Assembly (NCBI RefSeq): GCF_009363435.1
Contig: NZ_CP045354.1
Coordinates: 1,764,501 to 1,828,500 of the forward strand
DNA: 64,000 nucleotides
From: Labrenzia sp. THAF82
Lineage (GTDB): Bacteria > Pseudomonadota > Alphaproteobacteria > Rhizobiales > Stappiaceae
Direction of reading: 5' to 3'
The notes beneath the pieces were generated by a model that saw only the letters and a program-made list of their open reading frames with translations, did not search any database and was not told the DNA's origin. Below, one piece after another: positions 23,217-31,854 of this stretch (the first letter of the stretch is position 1; every line of letters begins with the position of its first letter). The position numbers and the translations under genes are program-made.

Positions 23217-24965
23217 ATGGCTGAGCAATCAATACCGGCCGCTATTGATCCGTTTCGCCTCATCAGAGAGGCCAGGGTTACCTTTGCAACCGGTTTGGCT
23301 GTCGCTGCGATTTTGAGCGGGTTCATCACGCTTTTACAGTTGGTGGTTCCGCTCTTCATGCTCCAGGTCTACGACCGTGTCCTGAACAGTCGGAGCCTCG
23401 ACACACTTAATATGCTTCTGATCATTGCTGTTGCGGGCCTGGTGCTCTTTGCGGTTCTGGAGTTCATTCGTAGTCAGATTTTTCAGATCATGGGCAGCGA
23501 ACTGGTTCGGCGGCTCAATCTGACCGCGATCGAGGCCGGTGTGAAATCCTCACTTGAAAAGGGAGGTAGCATGGCCTCCGAAGTGCTGCGTGATCTCAAT
23601 GATTTGCGGACGTTCATTACGAGCAACGCGATCAGCGCGCCGTTGGAAGCCATGTGGGTGCCTTTGTTCCTGATCGTACTGTTCGCGCTGCATCCCTTCT
23701 ACGGGCTGCTGGCGGTCGTCTCGGCAGTCACGCTTATCGGTCTCAATCTCTTGTCTGATATGCTGACCCGTCCCTTGTTGAAAGAAGCAAGCACGGCCAA
23801 CCTTCAAAACGTTGCGACCATCGGGGCAACGCTCCGCCATGCGGAAACGATCGATGCGATGGGGTTGATGCCTGCGCTCTCCAGACGGTGGCGCAAGGGT
23901 CAATTGCATGCGGCAGAATTGATGGCCATGGGCAGTCGGCGCGGCAAGGCAATACACGCACTGACCCGCAGCATACGATTTGGAATGCAGATTGCCGTGT
24001 TGGCGCTTGGTGCTGATCTTGTCATCAAGGGTGAGGTCACGGCCGGTACGATGATTGCCGCGAGTATCATCATGGGCCGACTGTTGACCCCATTCGACAA
24101 TATGACTGAAAACTGGCGCCAATGGGTGTTCGCCTTCACTGCCTGGAACAGGGTTCGTGACGTCCTTGAAAACCACTCTTCCTTGCGCCAGACCGTGCCA
24201 ACGCCACCCAGCCAAGGCGCGCTTAAGGTTGAAAAGCTGGTTTATGCTCCACCAAATGCGCCGGTTCCGGTGATCAAAGGCATTTCGTTTTCGCTTGAAC
24301 CTGGTGAGGTTCTTGGCGTCGTGGGTGCTTCTGCAGCCGGAAAATCGACGCTTGCCCGCCTGCTTGTCGGTGTGCTCCAGCCGACAACAGGCGGGGTCTT
24401 TCTGGACGGGAACAATGTTTACTTGTGGGAGCGGGCCTCTTTCGGTGCCATGGTCGGTTATCTGCCGCAGTCGGTGTCTTTGCTGGACGGAACCGTGAGA
24501 GACAACATCTCTCGCATGTATGAAGCGGACCCGCAGATGGTGATCGATGCAGCACGCTCGGCGGGGGTGCACGAGATGATCGGCAGGATGCCGCTGGGTT
24601 ACGATACACCCGTCGGCGACAATCGGTACACGCTTTCCGGCGGTCAAAAGCAACGTGTTGCCCTGGCGCGAGCCCTTTTCGGAGGACCGCGTTTGCTGGT
24701 GCTCGATGAGCCCAATGCAAATCTGGATACCGAGGGAGAGGTTGCGCTGCTGCGTGCCATAGCCGAGGCGCGGGAAAACGAGGCCATTGTCATCGTGATC
24801 GCGCACAGGCCGGCCATCATGGAAGTTGCTGACAAGATCCTTGTTCTGGAGGACGGGCGTGTCAGCCAGTTCGGCGACAGAACGGATGTCGTCAGCAGTA
24901 TCACACGCCGTTTGCCCGCGCCCGGTACCAACCGGTCGCTGCCAGGCAGTGGAGAGGTCGCTTAA
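23217..24965 (+). CDS. Type I secretion ABC transporter (PrtD family)
   Basis: A 582-residue inner-membrane exporter with an N-terminal ABC-type membrane domain (about five or six hydrophobic spans from residue 20 to 300) and a C-terminal ATPase: Walker A GASAAGKS (near 369-376), signature LSGGQKQR (near 472), Walker B LLVLDEP (near 493). It lacks the N-terminal C39 or C39-like domain of HlyB, which is normal for PrtD-type exporters of small RTX proteins. It is followed by its membrane-fusion partner and by an RTX gene, the likely cargo. No TolC-type outer-membrane gene is in the window. Confidence 0.93.
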   Translation: MAEQSIPAAIDPFRLIREARVTFATGLAVAAILSGFITLLQLVVPLFMLQVYDRVLNSRSLDTLNMLLIIAVAGLVLFAVLEFIRSQIFQIMGSELVRRLNLTAIEAGVKSSLEKGGSMASEVLRDLNDLRTFITSNAISAPLEAMWVPLFLIVLFALHPFYGLLAVVSAVTLIGLNLLSDMLTRPLLKEASTANLQNVATIGATLRHAETIDAMGLMPALSRRWRKGQLHAAELMAMGSRRGKAIHALTRSIRFGMQIAVLALGADLVIKGEVTAGTMIAASIIMGRLLTPFDNMTENWRQWVFAFTAWNRVRDVLENHSSLRQTVPTPPSQGALKVEKLVYAPPNAPVPVIKGISFSLEPGEVLGVVGASAAGKSTLARLLVGVLQPTTGGVFLDGNNVYLWERASFGAMVGYLPQSVSLLDGTVRDNISRMYEADPQMVIDAARSAGVHEMIGRMPLGYDTPVGDNRYTLSGGQKQRVALARALFGGPRLLVLDEPNANLDTEGEVALLRAIAEARENEAIVIVIAHRPAIMEVADKILVLEDGRVSQFGDRTDVVSSITRRLPAPGTNRSLPGSGEVA

Positions 24966-24966
24966 G

Positions 24967-26343
24967 ATGTCAGAAGACCAAAGGCAACTCCAAAACAGCC
25001 CGACATCCAAAGAGCCTGATGAAGCATTCTGGAAGGCGGGATTGGTGGCGGATGACGCACGTCCACCGAGCCTGAAGAAGCCTTTGTTGGCTGCCGTGTT
25101 GGCGGTGGCAATCGGATTCGGCGGGTTTCTACTTTGGGGCTTTACTGCCGATCTGGACAGTGCGGCCGTCGCAACCGGCAGCGTGATTGTTGATAGCAAA
25201 CGAAAAACAATCAGCCATCTGGAAGGTGGGATCCTGCGACGGCTGCTGGTTCTGGAGGGCGATTTTGTGGATGCCGGACAGCCACTTGTCGAGCTGGACG
25301 ATACCCGCGCTCGGGCAGAGCTTGCCCAGCTGCGCGGCAAACGCGTCAGCCTGCTTGCCATGTTGTCCCGCCTGAGGGCCGAGCGGGACGGAGCGGAGGC
25401 CATCATTTTTCCCAAGGAGCTTCTGGAAAGCGATGCTCCGCTTACGCAAGACGTGCTTGCTGCGGAAAGCCGGTTCTTTGAAAAACGGCGTCAGGTTTAC
25501 CAGGGCAAACTTTCCTTTCAGCAAAAGGAAATCGAGCAGTATGCCGCACAGATTGAGGCCAATCAGGCTCAGATTGAAGCCACGGGGCAACAGCGTGCAT
25601 TGCTTGAAGAGCGGGTCGCCGCGCTGACTTCGCTTGCGGAAAAGGGCTTTACGTCGAAGGCCATGCTCAGTGACGTCCAGCTCGAACTGAGTGAGATGAT
25701 TGGAGACGGCGGTGAGTTGGTCGCGCAAAAGGCGCGTGCTGAAAAAGCGCGGCAGGGGGCGGAAGTGGCGCTCTTGCAGGCCGAACAGGAATGGCAAAGC
25801 GACATCGCCAGCAAGATCCTTGAAACGCAGCTTGATCTCAACCTAACCAATGAGCAGATCGTATCGGCAAAGGATGTGCTCGACAGGCTGGTGGTCAATT
25901 CACCTCAGGCCGGAATTGTCTCTGACATAGAAACGCGCACGCCGGGTGGTGTCATCGAGCCTGGTAAGGCGATTATGGATATCGTGCCGCGTGACGAAAA
26001 GATGCTTGTCGAGGTGCGCATGAATCTCAATGACATTGATTCTGTCAGCGTAGGTTCAGAAGCGCGGATCAGATTGACCGCCTATAACAGGCGTAGCGCC
26101 AGTCCACTTGTTGGGCAGGTGACTTTTGTGGCCGCCGATCAGACTGTCGACCCGCAGACACAGGCGGCGTTCTACGTTGTGCGGGCAGAAGTGACACCGG
26201 ATGCGCTTGAAGGCAGGCCAGACCTGGCTCTTTATCCAGGCATGCCGGCTGAAGTGCTCATTGTTCGTCGTGCCCGCAAGGCGATCGAGTATCTCGTCGA
26301 ACCGATTTCTGACAGCCTCAATCGAGCCTTCAGGGAAGATTGA
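24967..26343 (+). CDS. Type I secretion membrane fusion protein (HlyD/PrtE family)
   Basis: A 458-residue periplasmic adaptor: a short cytoplasmic N-terminus, one membrane span (residues ~39-59, LLAAVLAVAIGFGGFLLWGF), a lipoyl-like half-motif (LVLEGDFVDAGQPLVELDDT), a long coiled-coil hairpin (about 110-290) and a beta-barrel ending in YPGMPAEVLIVRRARKAIEY. The ATG at 24967 comes one base after the ATPase stop; an earlier in-frame start at 24826 would lie inside the ATPase gene. It bridges the exporter to an outer-membrane channel encoded elsewhere. Confidence 0.93.
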   Translation: MSEDQRQLQNSPTSKEPDEAFWKAGLVADDARPPSLKKPLLAAVLAVAIGFGGFLLWGFTADLDSAAVATGSVIVDSKRKTISHLEGGILRRLLVLEGDFVDAGQPLVELDDTRARAELAQLRGKRVSLLAMLSRLRAERDGAEAIIFPKELLESDAPLTQDVLAAESRFFEKRRQVYQGKLSFQQKEIEQYAAQIEANQAQIEATGQQRALLEERVAALTSLAEKGFTSKAMLSDVQLELSEMIGDGGELVAQKARAEKARQGAEVALLQAEQEWQSDIASKILETQLDLNLTNEQIVSAKDVLDRLVVNSPQAGIVSDIETRTPGGVIEPGKAIMDIVPRDEKMLVEVRMNLNDIDSVSVGSEARIRLTAYNRRSASPLVGQVTFVAADQTVDPQTQAAFYVVRAEVTPDALEGRPDLALYPGMPAEVLIVRRARKAIEYLVEPISDSLNRAFRED

Positions 26344-26838
26344 CCGACCATATTTTTCCCTTTTGAGAAAGCGCACGTGTGTGCCTTTCCGTGCTCGCCG
26401 GCATCGCTGCATGCATGGCCATGTTGCATTGCAAAATTATTCAGATCATCTGCAGCCAGAAGATGCAAACATTGGTTGTATTTTCAAGATTAGTTTCACT
26501 TTGATTGATCGTTGAATTCGATATTATTATTTTAAGCATCTGAAAAATATATAAAAAAAATACAACCTATAAGAGCTTCTTTGGTTTATTTAATTTTATT
26601 TTGAAATTCAAAACAAAAATAGAATAATTTCATTATACTTTCAAAGTATAGAATTGAATAAATTGATTTCAATTTCTATTTTTCAAATTATTGCCTTATT
26701 TTTTTCACTATTCTTCTCTTTGCTAACAGTAATAATTGTGTATTGTCAGTGCTGCATAGCGAAAGGCGGACGTTGTGCGGTGCGGTGTGCCGCGATCTGC
26801 GGGGCGTCATTTTAACGAGGCAAGTTCAGGAGTTTGCA
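26344..26838. other. 495-bp strongly AT-rich region before the RTX gene
   Basis: No gene is visible. Bases 26500-26740 are far more AT-rich than the flanking genes, with many A/T runs. The region holds a perfect 8-bp-arm inverted repeat TATACTTT-C-AAAGTATA (26634-26650). Near 26719-26746 TTTGCT and TATTGT, 16 bp apart, are a possible promoter. Its length and composition suggest a regulated or silenced promoter (for example an H-NS/MucR/Ros-like target) for the RTX gene. Confidence 0.5.
26634..26650. promoter_or_regulatory. Inverted repeat TATACTTT-C-AAAGTATA
   Basis: Two perfect 8-bp arms around one base, about 190 bp upstream of the RTX start and inside the AT-rich region. The shape fits a homodimeric regulator site; the binding protein is unknown. 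Confidence 0.4.
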
Positions 26839-27441
26839 ATGGCTACAATTGAAGGCAGCGCCTTCCAGGATTTCCTGCAAGGTACCAATGCCCAAGACTT
26901 TATTTTCGGCTTGGGTGGATCGGACATCATTCTCGGTGACGAGGGCGATGACTTTCTTTTCGGTGGGAACGGCGGTGACGTGATCGCCGGCGAAGATGGC
27001 GCCGACAAAATCTTTGGTCAGGGCGGCGAAGACGTCATTCTGGGTGGAGATGGCAGTGACACGATCTTCGGCGGTGGCGGTTCCGACTACATCGAAGGCG
27101 GTGACGGTGGCGACATCATTTTCGGTGGTGAAGGTACCGATCTGATTGATGGCGGGGCAGGCAACGATGTGATGTTCGGTGGTGGCAACCACGACGTCTT
27201 CGTGTTCACCGGTGGCGGTGGCAATGACATCGTGATGGACTTCCAGGTGGGTGATCTGGTTCAGATCTCCAACAACATCAACAGCACCGGCGTTTCTTCT
27301 GCGGCTGATGTTGCCGCACGTGCGACGCAGGTGGGCAACAACACGGTCATTGATCTGGGCAACGGTGACACCGTGACGCTCAACAATGTCGATGCCGATG
27401 AGCTTCAGAACAATCCTGAAGGCTACATCGTCGTCTCCTGA
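26839..27441 (+). CDS. Minimal RTX calcium-binding protein, likely type I secretion cargo
   Basis: A 200-residue protein made almost wholly of RTX repeats. Twelve in-register nonapeptides of GGxGxDxUx type run from residue 15 to 122 and should form a calcium-filled parallel beta-roll. The remaining ~75 residues (IVMDFQVGDLVQISNNINS ... ENNPEGYIVVS-like end, finishing GYIVVS) resemble the capping region and uncleaved C-terminal secretion signal of type I substrates. There is no enzymatic domain and no N-terminal signal. AGGAG sits 6 bp before the ATG at 26839; an upstream in-frame start at 26743 lies in unrelated sequence. The exporter genes are just upstream, and glycosyltransferases follow. 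I infer a secreted matrix or surface structural protein. Confidence 0.9.
   Translation: MATIEGSAFQDFLQGTNAQDFIFGLGGSDIILGDEGDDFLFGGNGGDVIAGEDGADKIFGQGGEDVILGGDGSDTIFGGGGSDYIEGGDGGDIIFGGEGTDLIDGGAGNDVMFGGGNHDVFVFTGGGGNDIVMDFQVGDLVQISNNINSTGVSSAADVAARATQVGNNTVIDLGNGDTVTLNNVDADELQNNPEGYIVVS
26881..27204 (+). repeat. Twelve 27-bp coding repeats (RTX nonapeptides)
   Basis: Twelve consecutive 27-bp units encode residues 15-122 of the RTX protein. The first (GTNAQDFIF) and last (GGGNHDVFV) are the most degenerate. DNA similarity follows the protein periodicity (ggcggt-gac patterns); there are no spacers, so it is not a CRISPR array. Confidence 0.9.
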
Positions 27442-27453
27442 TAAGCCACGTCC

Positions 27454-27479
27454 CGGGCGCGCGGTTTTCCGGGCGCCCG
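27454..27479 (+). terminator. GC-rich hairpin after the RTX gene, possible attenuator
   Basis: CGGGCGC (27454-27460) and GCGCCCG (27473-27479) are perfect 7-bp arms around 12 nt, 13 bp past the RTX stop. No T-run follows. It may stabilise the abundant RTX message or partly stop transcription before the glycosyltransferases. Confidence 0.4.
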
Positions 27480-27540
27480 AGCGGCGTTTTCCAGCCCGGG
27501 GTCTGCGCCGTATTTGCAGGCCCTCAATCGAAGGACGCAG

Positions 27541-29751
27541 ATGCTCGAGACGCTGGGCAAATACGCCGAGGCGGACTTTGAGTCGCCGCAAATCTATCAA
27601 TTGACGTCGGGGGTCTGCCTTCTTGTGTGGGATCCTCCTCATCAGGTGAATGCAGCTCCACGGCTGGAAGAACAATCCTCGAGCTCATTCGGTTCGATCG
27701 CTAGTGTCAGGCTTGCGCGTCTGGATGGTCGATCGCGCATTGTCTGGGCCTTCTCCTTGAAGGAAAAGTCAAGGCTGGATCTTAAGCTTACGGCCGGTGC
27801 CATCGGTTCTGAGGCTCGTTTGGCGGTAGATGTTGCCCAATCGATACCGATGGCCGACGCCTTTGCCATCACGAGCGGTCTCAGTCAGGCTGCCTGTGCG
27901 GTATTCGTAACGACGTTTCTGAACGCCTGGTCAGGCATGTTCCGGCTGTCACGTTCGCGCAGGTTTGTCGATTTTGCACGCGAGCTTCTGCGCTCTGTCA
28001 ATGACGCTCCTCCGGTTGTCGAATTCGTGGCGAGTGTCGGAAGGGTGCACATTCTGGAGACGCTTCTCAACAGCGACAGCACCGAACTTCAGACGGCTGT
28101 TTTGATCGGCGATTTCGGCATTCAACGTCTTGATAGTTCAACCTGCAACGTCTCTTACAACAACGGCAGGAACAGACTGTTTCTCGGCTCGGTTGAGCTT
28201 CATCAGCCGCCGCAAAACGGCTTCCTCGTGCTTGCTGGGGCATGGGGCCTCGCCATTCGCAGGATCGCCGTTGAAAACGCAGGGCGTTCGTTGAGCACCT
28301 GGTGGGGGACGAACTCCCGGAAGTTGCCGGAGGTTCGGGACTACCTCATAGCCGAAATCGGAAAACGGTCCGAGGAGACCGAGGCGGCTGTTTTGAATAT
28401 GCAAGCAAATGAACCGCTAGCAGCGCGACGCCATGGGTCGCTTGCTGAATCAACTTCCTTCTGTTCCATCGAAACAGCCCTGTCTGGTGAGGCCGGTGTT
28501 CTGGTTGGAGGTTGGATGCGGGACCCGGGAAAGGCCTATCGCGGGATCGATATTCTCTCAGGAACACATGCACCCATTCCACTGGAACTCATGACGTTTG
28601 ACGGTGTCCTTCCGGAAACGCAGGGCGGCTACGCAATCAAACGGTTTGTCGCCTTCGCACCAGTTGGCAGCTCATTGCGGCACAACCTTCAGCCCCGTTT
28701 CGAGCTCAGGCTGGTGTCGGGCGAACGGGCTTCGCTGGTCCCTCCGCCGCAACCAAGCGACATTTGCGAGGTCAGGGCAAAAGCACTTTCGGTGGCAACA
28801 CCTCGGCATGTGAGCGATGAAGTCCTGTCCGGCTGCCTGTCGCATATTCTGTCTGAAATTCAGGAGCGCTTTCGTCATTCGGTTGGCGCACCCAAAGAGA
28901 TTACGTTCGGCACTGTGCTGACGAACCCGACGGTTTCGATTGTCATTCCGCTCTACAAGGTATTCGAGTTCATCAAGGCCCAGCTGGCCGCCTTCTCAAC
29001 GGACAGCTGGCTTGCGGAAAACGCGGAAATCGTCTTCGTGCTCGACTCGCCTCAGCAGGTCACGCATGTCGAGGACCTGCTCGCCGGCTTTCACTTGCTT
29101 TATGGCTTGCCGCTGCGCCTTGTGGTCATGGAACGCAACGGCGGCTATGCCCTTGCCTGCAATGCCGGCGCAGAGGCTGCGCGTGGCCGCTACCTTGCCA
29201 TGATCAACTCCGATGTCGTGCCGATCGAGGCAGGCTGGTTGGAGCAATTGTGCGCCAGCCTGATGATGGACGAGCAGATCGGGGCGGTCGGCGGCAAACT
29301 GCTCTACGCAGATAATGCAATCCAGCACGCAGGCCTGAAATTCATTCAGGACGACAAAGGTCGTTGGTTCAATCACCACTACTACAAGGGCTTTCCGAGA
29401 CAGTTTCCCGAAGCCAGCTCTTCTCGTGAAGTGCCCGGGGTGACCGGTGCCTGCATGGTGTTGGCGAAGGAAGACTTCGAGACCGTTGGAGGCTTCACCA
29501 ATGACTACATTGTCGGTGATTACGAAGACAGTGACCTTTGCTTGAAGCTCAGGAAGCTGAACCGGAAGATCTGCTACATCGGTGATGCCGAGCTTTACCA
29601 TTTTGAGCGGGTTTCCATCCGCAAGAACGATGACTACACCGGCGGTGTCGCCTCACAGTACAATCGCTGGCTTCATCAGTCCCGATGGGAGGACGATATC
29701 GTCGCACTGATGGGAGCCGCGGCTCTGCGTGAAGAAGGGTCAAGAGCATGA
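27541..29751 (+). CDS. GT2 glycosyltransferase with long N-terminal accessory region
   Basis: A 736-residue protein. The last ~290 residues are a GT2 (GT-A) catalytic domain: PTVSIVIPLYKVFEFIKAQL near 462, then MERNGGYALACNAGAEAARG and a DxD-like NSDV, with an EDSDLCLKLRKL acceptor motif near the end. The first ~450 residues are unfamiliar; residues around LVGGWMRDPGKAYRG resemble a GW-containing beta module also seen in two genes downstream. The ATG at 27541 has AAGGA 5 bp upstream; a TTG at 27514 is a weaker option. Its stop overlaps the methyltransferase start as ATGA. Confidence 0.85.
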   Translation: MLETLGKYAEADFESPQIYQLTSGVCLLVWDPPHQVNAAPRLEEQSSSSFGSIASVRLARLDGRSRIVWAFSLKEKSRLDLKLTAGAIGSEARLAVDVAQSIPMADAFAITSGLSQAACAVFVTTFLNAWSGMFRLSRSRRFVDFARELLRSVNDAPPVVEFVASVGRVHILETLLNSDSTELQTAVLIGDFGIQRLDSSTCNVSYNNGRNRLFLGSVELHQPPQNGFLVLAGAWGLAIRRIAVENAGRSLSTWWGTNSRKLPEVRDYLIAEIGKRSEETEAAVLNMQANEPLAARRHGSLAESTSFCSIETALSGEAGVLVGGWMRDPGKAYRGIDILSGTHAPIPLELMTFDGVLPETQGGYAIKRFVAFAPVGSSLRHNLQPRFELRLVSGERASLVPPPQPSDICEVRAKALSVATPRHVSDEVLSGCLSHILSEIQERFRHSVGAPKEITFGTVLTNPTVSIVIPLYKVFEFIKAQLAAFSTDSWLAENAEIVFVLDSPQQVTHVEDLLAGFHLLYGLPLRLVVMERNGGYALACNAGAEAARGRYLAMINSDVVPIEAGWLEQLCASLMMDEQIGAVGGKLLYADNAIQHAGLKFIQDDKGRWFNHHYYKGFPRQFPEASSSREVPGVTGACMVLAKEDFETVGGFTNDYIVGDYEDSDLCLKLRKLNRKICYIGDAELYHFERVSIRKNDDYTGGVASQYNRWLHQSRWEDDIVALMGAAALREEGSRA

Positions 29752-30587
29752 ATTCGCCGGTTCTCATTCGGGATACGGCGGGATTGTTGCCCGTCGCGCT
29801 AAGTGGGGAACGACTTGCCGATCTTCAGGCCTACGTTTTGCGCAATCGTTTCCTTCCGGTGCCGCCAAGTGAAGACAACTTTGTCGGAGACGGTGATTAT
29901 CTTGCCATTGGCACCGAATTCCTCGGGCACTTTATCGAGCTTGGCGGGCTGCGTGCCCACGAGAAAGTGCTCGACATCGGCTGCGGCATTGGCCGGATGG
30001 CGGTTCCGCTCACGCAGTTCCTCGATCAGGCGAAAGCGCGCTATGTCGGGTTTGACCCGGCTTCTGCGGGCATCCAGTGGTGTACGCGAAACATCTCATC
30101 GGTTTATCCGAACTTTCGTTTCGCGCATCTTGATGTTGCCAACTCGCTCTACAATCCCGAAGGCTATATCCGTGGCAACGAAGTGGCCTTGCCATTTGCG
30201 AGCGGTGCTTTCGATTTTGCCATCATGACATCCGTTATCACGCATCTGCCTGCGGATGAAATTGGACCTTATTTCCAGGAAATCGCGCGCCTTCTGGGCA
30301 AAGGTGGACGCTTGTTTGTTTCGGCGTTCGTTATGGTTCCGGACAGAAATCCAGACGCTAAGCCGCGCATCGATTTTAAGCGAGTGGGTGAGGGGCCTGC
30401 CTGGTTTGCCGATGAAAAGGAACCGATGATGGCAGTCGCTTTCGATGACGGTTTCATCGAAAGCGCCTTGCAAGCCGCAGGATTCGAATTGGCCGTTAAA
30501 CGATTGGGGCATTGGCGCGGTGGCAGCAATTCTTTGCACTATCAGGATTTTTTCGTTGCCTTGAAGACAAACGCGGAGGTGACGTGA
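29748..30587 (+). CDS. SAM-dependent methyltransferase (class I)
   Basis: A 279-residue cytosolic methyltransferase. Motif I is KVLDIGCGIGRMAVPL (about residues 73-88), motif II/III region YVGFDPASAGIQWC, then DFAIMTSVITHLPADEI and GKGGRLFVSAFV, the usual class I order. It is embedded between glycosyltransferase genes with ATGA and TGATG overlaps. It therefore probably methylates a sugar residue or lipid-linked intermediate of the glycan; the acceptor is unknown. Confidence 0.88.
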   Translation: MNSPVLIRDTAGLLPVALSGERLADLQAYVLRNRFLPVPPSEDNFVGDGDYLAIGTEFLGHFIELGGLRAHEKVLDIGCGIGRMAVPLTQFLDQAKARYVGFDPASAGIQWCTRNISSVYPNFRFAHLDVANSLYNPEGYIRGNEVALPFASGAFDFAIMTSVITHLPADEIGPYFQEIARLLGKGGRLFVSAFVMVPDRNPDAKPRIDFKRVGEGPAWFADEKEPMMAVAFDDGFIESALQAAGFELAVKRLGHWRGGSNSLHYQDFFVALKTNAEVT

Positions 30588-31843
30588 TGCGCATTCTCGT
30601 TTTTGCCCACAATCACCCGGATCTGCATCCCGGCGGTACGGAAACGGTCGCTCTGGAGCTCGCCAAGGCGTATCGGAAGGCGGGGCATCAATCGCTCTTT
30701 GTCGGTGCGACGAACCATTTGCACCGCGAACCGCATCCAGGCACCAGCTTTCAGGCGATCAGTGACAGCGGCGATGAACTGCTGATGTGGGCAGGCCATT
30801 TTGACCGGTTCAACATGAGCCAGGTCGATTTGCAGGCCTTTGTTCCTGACATGCGAACTCTGCTTGAAAATTTCCAGCCGGATGTCGTTCATATCCATCA
30901 TTTGCTGCTCTTCGGCGTCGAACTCCCTGTGCTGTTGCGTCGCGTGCTCCCGGATGTCCGTATTGTCATGACGCTGCACGACTATTACGCGATTTGCGCC
31001 AATGACGGCGTCCTGATGAAAAGTCCGGATGAAGCCTGTGCGGCGCTGGGGCCGGGGGGACTTTGTCGCTGTCTTCCGGAAGCCAAACCGAATGACCTGC
31101 GTTTGCGGGAACGCTTCATCAAAACACATTTGGCCACAGTGGATGAATTCGTCGCACCAAGTGCGTTCTTGCGGGACGTTTATGTGCGCTGGGGACTTCC
31201 GGCTGAGAAGATACGCATCATCAGCAACGGACGACCTGACACCACACCTGTAGCCAGCAGGGCGGCGACAGACGAGCCGAAAACAGTGTTTGGCTACTTT
31301 GGAAATCTGACGCCCTGGAAAGGTATCGAAGTCCTCCTTCAGGCAGCTCGTCTGCTTAAGGACAAGGAGCTTGATTTTGAACTCAGGGTTCATGGCGGGG
31401 CACCTTTTCAGGACAAGGAATTCGTCAAGCGTATTGACGCTCTCTTTGAAGAAACGGCGCCGAACGTGCAGCGGCTCGGTGCTTACCGACCTGATGAAGT
31501 CGCCGGCCTCATGGAACCGGTTGACTGGGTGGTCGTGCCGTCTGTCTGGTGGGAAAACGCCCCCTTGGTCATTGCGGAAGCTCAGCAGCATGGCCGCCCT
31601 GTCATAACCAGTGGTGTCGGGGGTATGGCGGAGGCTGTCAAGGACGGCGTGGATGGTCTTCATGTTCGCAAGAATGACCCCGTCAGCCTGGCCATCACCA
31701 TGGCGACGGCTGCCGGAGACGTCGAACTCTACCGAAATCTAGCGGCAAATGTTCGCACGCCTCCCTCGGTGGCGTCCGTTGCCGAACAGTATCTGGGCCT
31801 CTTTCAAGGCCGGCAGTCAACGCCGCGCGCACCTGCTGCGTGA
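30587..31843 (+). CDS. GT4-family glycosyltransferase
   Basis: A 418-residue GT-B enzyme. The start at 30587 (TGATG overlap) gives the normal N-terminus RILVFAHNHPDLHPGGTETVA, where GGTE is the glycine loop. The C-terminal GT4 domain shows GYFGNLTPWKGIEVLLQAARLL and ENAPLVIAEAQQHGRPVI, with the E-x7-E pattern. It has a cysteine-containing insert (GGLCRCLPEAKP) shared in position with the paralogous GT4 gene at 34913-36262. Confidence 0.9.
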   Translation: MRILVFAHNHPDLHPGGTETVALELAKAYRKAGHQSLFVGATNHLHREPHPGTSFQAISDSGDELLMWAGHFDRFNMSQVDLQAFVPDMRTLLENFQPDVVHIHHLLLFGVELPVLLRRVLPDVRIVMTLHDYYAICANDGVLMKSPDEACAALGPGGLCRCLPEAKPNDLRLRERFIKTHLATVDEFVAPSAFLRDVYVRWGLPAEKIRIISNGRPDTTPVASRAATDEPKTVFGYFGNLTPWKGIEVLLQAARLLKDKELDFELRVHGGAPFQDKEFVKRIDALFEETAPNVQRLGAYRPDEVAGLMEPVDWVVVPSVWWENAPLVIAEAQQHGRPVITSGVGGMAEAVKDGVDGLHVRKNDPVSLAITMATAAGDVELYRNLAANVRTPPSVASVAEQYLGLFQGRQSTPRAPAA

Positions 31844-31854
31844 GGAGGATCGAA

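Noticed and set aside
23550..25415. A 621-codon open frame on the - strand
   Set aside because: It is antisense to the secretion ATPase and adaptor genes, both with intact family motifs; its translation is His/Arg/Gln-rich with no domain, as expected from a GC-rich shadow frame.
26881..27204. Regular 27-bp repeats as a possible CRISPR array or VNTR
   Set aside because: Repeats are contiguous with no unique spacers and encode in-frame RTX nonapeptides.
26812..27675. A 287-codon - strand frame with a periodic pattern
   Set aside because: The periodicity is only the reverse complement of the RTX repeats; no start context or domain.
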